From contig NZ_KQ483358.1 in the NCBI RefSeq assembly GCF_001432305.1, positions 508,790-572,789 of the forward strand: DNA of 64,000 nt, read 5' to 3'. The position numbers and the translations under genes were made by a program. Of the stretch, positions 58,680-64,000 are shown in pieces. Position 1 is the stretch's first letter; each line of letters begins with the position of its first letter. The stretch is from Curvibacter sp. PAE-UM (GTDB lineage: Bacteria; Pseudomonadota; Gammaproteobacteria; Burkholderiales; Burkholderiaceae_C). The notes beneath the pieces are model-generated. The model had not been told where the DNA came from. It made no database searches and worked only from the letters and a program-made list of their open reading frames with translations.

Positions 58680-59492
58680 ATGAAAACACCCGTCAACCCC
58701 TTCAAGCAGGCCATCGCCAAACAACAGGCCCAGATCGGCCTGTGGGTCAACCTGGGCCACCCCGTCAGCACCGAGATCTGCGCCGGCGCCGGCTTCGACT
58801 GGCTGCTGCTCGACGCCGAGCACTCACCCACCACCCTGCCCACGCTGCTCTCGCAACTGCAGACCATCGCGGCGTATCCGGGCTCGCACCCGATCGGTCG
58901 GGTGCCACTGGGCCACGGCGAGGCCGGCACGGCCACCATCAAGCAGTTCCTGGACCTGGGCTTCCAGACCCTGCTGGTGCCCATGGTGGACACGGCCGAA
59001 CAGGCCGCCGCCCTGGTGCAGGCCATGCGTTATCCGCCCGAGGGCGTGCGCGGCATGGCGGGCACACGCGCGGCGCGCTGGGGTCGTTACCCCAACTACG
59101 GCAAGGAAGCCAACGAGCAGGTCTGCCTGCTGGTGCAGGCCGAGTCGCGCACCGCACTGGACAACCTGGATGCCATCGCCAACACGCCCGGCGTAGACGG
59201 CGTCTTCATCGGCCCGGCCGATCTCTCGGCCTCGCTGGGTTACATCGGCCAGGCCACCCATCCCGAGGTACAAAAGGCCATCGACGATGCCATCCGCCGC
59301 ATCGTGAAGTGCGGCAAGGCCGCGGGCATCCTGATCAGCGACGAGACGCTGGCGCGCCACTACCTGGCGATCGGCGCGACCTTCGTCGCCGTGGGCCTGG
59401 ACACCCAGATTCTGGTGCGCCAGACCTCGGCGCTGGCCGCGCTCTACAAGGGCAACGTGAAGCCCCTCGCCGCCGGCGACAAGGTCTACTGA
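58680..59492 (+). CDS. hpaI: 4-hydroxy-2-oxoheptanedioate aldolase
   Basis: 270 residues, class II pyruvate aldolase of the HpaI family. H48 in LLLDAEHSP, R74 in IGRVP, the Glu in LLVQAESR and the Asp in FIGPADLSASLG form the active site and metal pair. It cleaves 4-hydroxy-2-oxoheptanedioate to pyruvate and succinate semialdehyde. This family also cleaves 2-keto-3-deoxy sugar acids, which could connect it to the dehydratase downstream. Confidence 0.93.
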   Translation: MKTPVNPFKQAIAKQQAQIGLWVNLGHPVSTEICAGAGFDWLLLDAEHSPTTLPTLLSQLQTIAAYPGSHPIGRVPLGHGEAGTATIKQFLDLGFQTLLVPMVDTAEQAAALVQAMRYPPEGVRGMAGTRAARWGRYPNYGKEANEQVCLLVQAESRTALDNLDAIANTPGVDGVFIGPADLSASLGYIGQATHPEVQKAIDDAIRRIVKCGKAAGILISDETLARHYLAIGATFVAVGLDTQILVRQTSALAALYKGNVKPLAAGDKVY

Positions 59493-59501
59493 AGGCAAAC
59501 C

Positions 59502-60278
59502 GTGAGCGACCACCGACGTGTCTGTCTGATCACCGGCGCCGCCACTGGCATCGGCGCGGCCTGCGCACGCGAATTCGCGGCGCACGGCTGGCAACTGGCC
59601 CTGAGCTGGCTGGACGAAGCCAACCGTGTGGAGCTGCTGGACGTGGCCACCGAATGCGAGGCGCATGGCGTCAGCCCGCTGCTGCTGCATCTGGACGTGG
59701 GCCAGGACGACAGCTGCACGGCCTTCGTACAGGGCGCGCTGCAGAAGTTCGGCCGCATCGACGCGCTGGTCAACTGCGCCGGCACCACGCGCTTCATTCC
59801 GCACACCGATCTCGATGCCCTCACGCCTGAAGAGTTCCACCGCACTTTTGATGTCAACACCGTGGGCTTGTACCGCATGACACGCGCCTGCGTGCCGGCA
59901 CTGAAGGCCAGCGGCCAGGGCAGCGTGGTCAACATCTCGTCCATCGGCGGCGTGATCGGCCGCGGCTCGTCCATGGCCTATGCGGCCTCCAAGGGCGCGG
60001 TCAACACCCTCACGCTCTCGCTGGCACGCGCGCTGGGGCCGCAGGTCCGCGTCAACGCCATCGCACCGGGTTTTGTCGAGGGCGGCCTGCCCAGCCGTGT
60101 GCTGGACGCCGTGCGCCATGCCGATGTGCTGCAGGTGCAGACCGAAAGCTCGCCGCTGAAGCGCGTCTCGCAACCGGAAGAGGTTGCGGCGCTGGCCTGT
60201 TTCATCACCGAACGCGCGCCGGGCATGACGGGCACGGTGATCGCCATGGACAATGGCCTGCACCTGAACGCGGGATGA
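59502..60278 (+). CDS. SDR-family oxidoreductase (GTG start)
   Basis: 258 residues from GTG 59502 (VSDHRRVCLITGAATGIGAA). TGxxxGIG, NCAGT, and the YxxxK in MAYAASKGAV are intact; the C-terminus ends GTVIAMDNGLHLNAG. It lies 9 bp after hpaI and 4 bp before the dehydratase gene, so it is part of the same transcript although it is not a standard hpa enzyme. It may be a sugar or hydroxy-acid dehydrogenase. Confidence 0.87.
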   Translation: MSDHRRVCLITGAATGIGAACAREFAAHGWQLALSWLDEANRVELLDVATECEAHGVSPLLLHLDVGQDDSCTAFVQGALQKFGRIDALVNCAGTTRFIPHTDLDALTPEEFHRTFDVNTVGLYRMTRACVPALKASGQGSVVNISSIGGVIGRGSSMAYAASKGAVNTLTLSLARALGPQVRVNAIAPGFVEGGLPSRVLDAVRHADVLQVQTESSPLKRVSQPEEVAALACFITERAPGMTGTVIAMDNGLHLNAG

Positions 60279-60282
60279 ACGC

Positions 60283-62007
60283 ATGACCGAACCGAAACAC
60301 AAATTCCGCTCTGCCACGCTCGTGGAGGGCACCATCCGCGCCACCACGCGCAGCTTCCTGCATGCCCTGGGCCAGGACAAGGACGACATCGCGCGCCCGC
60401 ACATTGGCGTCTTCCACACCGGCGGCGAGATGAGCCCCTGCAACCTGAACCTGCGCGATCAGGCCCAGCACGCCAAGACCGGCATCTACGCCGCAGGCGG
60501 CACGCCACACGAGTGCCCGGTGGTCTCGGTCTCCGACGGCCTGACCATGGCGCATTCGGGCATGCGCTTCTCGCTGATTTCGCGCGAGCTGATCGCCGAC
60601 AGCGTGGAGGCCTCGGTGCGCGGCCACCAGTGGGACGGCATTTTCGGCATCGGCGCCTGCGACAAGAACCTGCCTGGTCTGATGATGGGCATGGTGCGCT
60701 GCAATGTGCCCAGCGTCTTCGTGCACGGCGGCTCCGCGCTGCCGGGGCAGATGCCGGGCGTGGACGGGCGCGACCTCAACGTGGTCGACACCTACGAAAC
60801 CATCGGCAAGGTACTGGCCGGCGACGCCACACTGGACGAGCTCGATGCCATCAGCCAGGCCTGCCTGCCCACGGCCGGTGCCTGTGCGGGCCAGTTCACG
60901 GCCAACACCATGGGCATGGTGTCCGAGGCCCTGGGCCTGGCGCCCATCGGCTCCAGCATGGTGCCGGCCGTCTTCAGCGAACGCGCGCCGCTGATGCGCC
61001 GCGCCGGCAAGCAGCTGATGCAGGCCGTGATGGGTGAGGCGCCGCTGCCGCGCGACATCGTCACCCGCCAGGCGCTGGAAAACGCCTGCGCCGTGGTCTC
61101 GGCCACCGGCGGCTCGACCAATGCGGCGCTGCACATCCCGGCCATCGCGCACGAGGCCGGCATCAAGTTCCACCTCGACGACGTGGCCGAGGTCTTCGCG
61201 CGCACGCCGCTGATCGCCGACCTGCGCCCCGGCGGCAAGTACCTGGCGCGCGACATGTATTACATCGGCGGCGCGGCCGTGGTGCTGCGCGAGCTGCTGC
61301 GCAGCGGGCACCTGCACGGCGACGCGCTGACCTGGACCGGCCGCACACTGGCCGAGGAAATTGCGGATGCCAACGATCCCGACGGCCAGGTGGTGCGCCG
61401 CTTCGAGAATGCCATCTCCAGGGACGGCGGCCTGGCCGTTCTCAAGGGCAACCTCTGCCCCGACGGTGCGCTGCTCAAGACCGCCGGCCTCAAGGCCCTG
61501 GTGCACCGCGGCCCGGCCCGCGTGTTCGAGTCCGAAGAGGAGGCGCAGGCCGCCGTGCAGGCCCTGCGCTACCAGCCGGGCGACGTGATCGTGATCCGCA
61601 ACGAAGGCCCCAGAGGCAGCCCCGGCATGCGCGAGATGCTGGGCATCACCGCCCTGCTCTATGGCCAGGGCATGGGCGACAAGGTGGCCCTGCTGACCGA
61701 CGGGCGCTTTTCCGGCGCCACGCGCGGCCTGTGCATCGGCTACGCCGGGCCGGAAGCGGCCGACCGGGGGCCGATCGCCGCGCTGCGCGACGGCGACATG
61801 ATCGCCATCGATGCGCGGCCGCAGACGCGCAGCATCACGGTGGAGCTGCATCCGGAAGAAATCAGCCATCGCCTGGCCGGACTGCAGGTAAACACGGGTA
61901 TCGCCCGTGGCGGCCTGCTGGAAAAATATGCCCTCACAGTACGCCCGAGCCACCAGGGCGCGGTCACCCATTCCGGGGCCGTCACCTGGTTGCGCGACGT
62001 TTCCTGA
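60283..62007 (+). CDS. IlvD/Edd-family dehydratase
   Basis: 574 residues. The Fe-S cysteines are C53 (GGEMSPCN), C126 (GIGACDKNLPG) and C201 (GACAGQFTANTM); the C-terminal TDGRFSGATRGLCIGY is also typical. The family includes dihydroxyacid dehydratase (valine/isoleucine synthesis) and sugar-acid dehydratases (arabonate, gluconate). Its place beside a pyruvate aldolase, an SDR and a class II aldolase makes a catabolic sugar-acid role more likely than IlvD, but sequence alone does not settle it. Confidence 0.88.
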   Translation: MTEPKHKFRSATLVEGTIRATTRSFLHALGQDKDDIARPHIGVFHTGGEMSPCNLNLRDQAQHAKTGIYAAGGTPHECPVVSVSDGLTMAHSGMRFSLISRELIADSVEASVRGHQWDGIFGIGACDKNLPGLMMGMVRCNVPSVFVHGGSALPGQMPGVDGRDLNVVDTYETIGKVLAGDATLDELDAISQACLPTAGACAGQFTANTMGMVSEALGLAPIGSSMVPAVFSERAPLMRRAGKQLMQAVMGEAPLPRDIVTRQALENACAVVSATGGSTNAALHIPAIAHEAGIKFHLDDVAEVFARTPLIADLRPGGKYLARDMYYIGGAAVVLRELLRSGHLHGDALTWTGRTLAEEIADANDPDGQVVRRFENAISRDGGLAVLKGNLCPDGALLKTAGLKALVHRGPARVFESEEEAQAAVQALRYQPGDVIVIRNEGPRGSPGMREMLGITALLYGQGMGDKVALLTDGRFSGATRGLCIGYAGPEAADRGPIAALRDGDMIAIDARPQTRSITVELHPEEISHRLAGLQVNTGIARGGLLEKYALTVRPSHQGAVTHSGAVTWLRDVS

Positions 62008-62037
62008 ATTTTGCAAGCTCATCACAAGGAGACACCC

Positions 62038-63027
62038 ATGAGCATTTCCCGTCGTCACGTCATCCAGTCCGCCGGCGCCACCGCGCTGCTGGCCAGCCTG
62101 GGCCAGCAGGCCATGGCCCAGGCCCAGATCGACACCCTGAAGATCGTCACCGGCTTCGCTGCCGGCGGCACCTCGGACAACACCTGCCGTCGTGTCGGCA
62201 CGCGCCTGACCGGCCCCTATGCCAAGACCGTCGTGGTCGAGAACAAGACCGGCGCCGGCGGCCAGATCGCCATCCAGTACATCAAGGGCCAGCCGGCCGA
62301 CGGCACCTCGTTGCTGCAGTCGCCGACCTCGATGTTCACCATCTACCCGCACATCTTCAAGAAGCTGCCCTATGACCCGGTGGCCGATGTGACCCCGGTC
62401 ACCCTGGCCTGCGTGTTCGACTTCGGCTTCGCCGTCGGCCCCCTGGTGCCGGCCAGCGTGAAGAACGTGGCCGACTTCATCGCCTGGGCCAAGGCCAATC
62501 CCACCCAGGCCAACTTCGGCTCCCCCGCTGCCGGCTCCACGCCCCACTTCGTGGGCGCCCTGCTGGGCAAGAGCGGCGGCATCGACCTCAAGCACGCGGC
62601 CTACCGCGGCACGCAACCGGCCATGCTGGACCTGCTGGGTGGCCAGATTGCCGCCGTCAGCGGCCCCATCGGCGACATCACGCAGCACCTGGCCACCGGC
62701 AAGATCCGCATCCTGGCGACTTCGGGCGCCAAACGCAACCGCTTCGCACCCGACGTACCGACCTACGCCGAGCAGGGCTTCAAGGAGCTGACCCACAGCG
62801 AATGGTTCGCCTTCTTCCTGCCCCCGAAGGCCGCGCCCGAGCTGGTGGCCCGCATGAACAGCGCGCTCAAGGCAGCCCTGGCCTCCAAGGACGTGATCGA
62901 CGGTCTGGCCACCTTCGGCCTGGAAGCCATGTCGAACTCGCCCGCCGAACTGGCCGATCTGCTCAAGCAGGACACGGCCAAGTGGGCGCCCATCGTCAAG
63001 GCCATCGGTTTCACCGCCGACGCTTGA
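62038..63027 (+). CDS. Bug/TctC-family tripartite tricarboxylate transporter binding protein
   Basis: 329 residues. The N-terminus MSISRRHVIQSAGATALLAS is a Tat-like signal ending near AMAQ. The mature protein shows the Bug fold: IVTGFAAGGTSDNTCRR, VVENKTGAGGQIAIQYI and FGSPAAGSTPHF. Burkholderiales have many such orphan binding proteins; no tctA/tctB permease gene is here. It probably delivers the carboxylate used by the flanking enzymes. An AAGGAGA ribosome site precedes ATG 62038. Confidence 0.92.
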   Translation: MSISRRHVIQSAGATALLASLGQQAMAQAQIDTLKIVTGFAAGGTSDNTCRRVGTRLTGPYAKTVVVENKTGAGGQIAIQYIKGQPADGTSLLQSPTSMFTIYPHIFKKLPYDPVADVTPVTLACVFDFGFAVGPLVPASVKNVADFIAWAKANPTQANFGSPAAGSTPHFVGALLGKSGGIDLKHAAYRGTQPAMLDLLGGQIAAVSGPIGDITQHLATGKIRILATSGAKRNRFAPDVPTYAEQGFKELTHSEWFAFFLPPKAAPELVARMNSALKAALASKDVIDGLATFGLEAMSNSPAELADLLKQDTAKWAPIVKAIGFTADA

Positions 63028-63051
63028 GCACAGAGTGAAGGAGCGCCTGCC

Positions 63052-63831
63052 ATGAATGCCATTCTGAAATCGGCACCTCCCGTGCACATGCACCCGGAGG
63101 AATGGCAGGCGCGCCTGCAGCTGGCGGCCTGCTACCGCATCTTCGCGATGCTGGGCTGGACCGAGATGATCTACAACCACATCACGCTGCGCCTGCCGGC
63201 CAGCGTGAGCGGTGGCGAAAAGCACTTCCTGATCAACCCCTTCGGCCTGCATTACAGCGAGGTCACCGCCAGCAACCTGGTGAAGATCGACCTGCAGGGT
63301 CGCGTGCTCGACGGCTCCACGCATCCGGTCAACCCGGCCGGCTTCACCGTGCACTCGGCCATCCACGAGCACATCGCCGGGGCGCATTGCGTCATGCACA
63401 CCCACACCACGGCCGGTGTGGCCGTGGCCTGCCAGCAAAACGGGCTGGCCCAGAACAACTTCTATTCCGCCCAGCTGCACGACATGGTGGCCTACCATGA
63501 CTTCGAGGGCATCACCATCCACGCCGACGAGGCGCCGCGCCTCCTGCACAGCATCGGCAATAGACCAGCGGTGATCCTGCGCAACCACGGCCTGCTGGCC
63601 TGGGGCGCCACGCTGGCGCAGACCTTCGCCATCCTGTGGACGCTGCAGCGCGCCTGCGAGATCCAGCTGGCCACGCTCAGCATGGGCCCGGCCATTCCCG
63701 TGCCCGAAGCCATTGCCGCCAGGTGCACGCGCGACGCGCTACAGTTCAACCCGAACCATGGCGCCGGACAGGACGTGTTCGACGCGCTGGTGCGGCAGGT
63801 GGACCGACTGGACACCAGCTACAAGAACTGA
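63052..63831 (+). CDS. Class II aldolase/adducin-family protein
   Basis: 259 residues. The zinc ligands are in CVMHTHTTAGVAVAC (near 120-130) and LRNHGLLAWG (near 180); TEMIYNHITLRLP and FLINPFGLHYSEVTASNLVKI are family segments. Members are sugar-phosphate aldolases, epimerases or decarboxylases. The substrate is unknown. It continues the transcript that started at hpaR. Confidence 0.88.
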   Translation: MNAILKSAPPVHMHPEEWQARLQLAACYRIFAMLGWTEMIYNHITLRLPASVSGGEKHFLINPFGLHYSEVTASNLVKIDLQGRVLDGSTHPVNPAGFTVHSAIHEHIAGAHCVMHTHTTAGVAVACQQNGLAQNNFYSAQLHDMVAYHDFEGITIHADEAPRLLHSIGNRPAVILRNHGLLAWGATLAQTFAILWTLQRACEIQLATLSMGPAIPVPEAIAARCTRDALQFNPNHGAGQDVFDALVRQVDRLDTSYKN

Positions 63832-63864
63832 CCCGCCTGCGGGCCTCACGGGGAGAGGGACGAC

Positions 63865-64000
63865 ATGAGCGACAAGCCTTACGGCAAGGTTTGCATTTAT
63901 GGTGCCGGCGCCATCGGCGCCTGGATGGGTGTGCGGCTGGCGCGTGCCGGTTGCCAGGTCAGCGTGGTGGCGCGCAGCGCTACGCTCAGCGCCCTGCAGC
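63865..64000 (+). CDS. Ketopantoate reductase (ApbA/PanE) family, N-terminal part
   Basis: 45 codons are visible from ATG 63865: MSDKPYGKVCIYGAGAIGAW is an NAD(P)-binding GxGxxG start of the ketopantoate reductase family, followed by GVRLARAGCQVSVVARS. The rest is beyond the window. A GGAGAGGGA ribosome site precedes it. In a catabolic cluster such proteins are often 2-hydroxyacid dehydrogenases rather than PanE proper. Confidence 0.85.
   Translation, partial: MSDKPYGKVCIYGAGAIGAWMGVRLARAGCQVSVVARSATLSALQ

Noticed and set aside
60205-63588. Antisense open frame of 1127 codons on the minus strand
   Set aside because: It covers the dehydratase, Bug protein and aldolase genes, which have clear motifs. 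Its His/Gly/Ala-rich translation is the usual shadow of GC-rich third codon positions.

Overview
The window is chromosomal DNA of a high-GC, Gram-negative betaproteobacterium, most likely Burkholderiales, family Comamonadaceae. The reasons are gene order typical of that group (mreBCD-mrdA divergent from gatCAB; ilvE, a zinc-finger protein and waaF in one block; hemJ beside hemB), a Bug/TctC-type binding protein, TRAP transporters, an outer-membrane lipid transport set, and a REP-like repeat common in these genomes. About 60 protein genes fill roughly 93 % of the sequence. There is no rRNA, tRNA, prophage, transposase, CRISPR array or recognisable defence locus. Genus calls are inference.

Layout. 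1-2.2 kb (minus): an alpha/beta hydrolase (cut by the window edge), a thioredoxin-like 2Fe-2S ferredoxin, a VanZ protein and HemJ. 2.2-2.6 kb: an intergenic stretch that looks like a minus-strand small RNA gene. 2.6-7.6 kb: hemB and corA (plus), then Lon-N, amidohydrolase, dienelactone hydrolase and HCCA-isomerase-like genes (minus). 7.6-9.5 kb: SDR-MaoC-MarC (plus). 9.5-14.2 kb: a TRAP transporter with a gamma-glutamyltransferase-like enzyme (minus). 14.4-18.0 kb: an MCE/Mla-type lipid transport operon split by a small hairpin-rich insertion. 18.1-25.2 kb: enoyl-CoA hydratase, SLC13 carrier, a LysR regulator divergent from mmsA, a GMC oxidoreductase and a small unknown gene. 25.4-34.2 kb: TSUP carrier, cell-shape operon mreBCD-mrdA, gatCAB. 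34.3-41.2 kb: a DUF4124-like gene with pyrE, exonuclease III, DUF3422, a MASE3-PAS-GGDEF-EAL protein and an MBL hydrolase. 41.3-47.3 kb: two tandem paralogous small outer-membrane proteins, an M48 lipoprotein protease, an AmpG-type permease, a two-component system and a 75-residue orphan. 47.6-53.0 kb (minus): waaF, zinc-finger gene, ilvE, a membrane protein, aldo/keto reductase, a GlcG/HbpS protein, radA. 53.2-64.0 kb (plus): the homoprotocatechuate meta-cleavage operon hpaR-G1-G2-E-D-F-H-I, continuing without a gap into SDR, IlvD/Edd dehydratase, Bug protein, class II aldolase and a ketopantoate-reductase-like gene.

How genes work together. The hpa genes take 3,4-dihydroxyphenylacetate to pyruvate and succinate semialdehyde, but the hydroxylase hpaBC that would supply it is absent here. 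The five genes after hpaI resemble a non-phosphorylating sugar-acid or hydroxy-acid route (dehydrogenase, dehydratase, aldolase, importer protein). mreBCD-mrdA, waaF, the MCE operon, the outer-membrane pair, the M48 protease and a two-component system with a CpxR-like box upstream give the middle of the window a cell-envelope theme.

The most interesting non-coding signals are: a predicted sRNA with a CCUCCC loop between hemJ and hemB; a ~160-bp hairpin element flanked by a 9-bp direct repeat that splits the MCE operon exactly at an ancestral stop/start overlap; a LexA-type box before radA; a CpxR-type box before the response regulator; a perfect AT-rich palindrome before hpaR; and a structured intergenic block at 47.4-47.55 kb.
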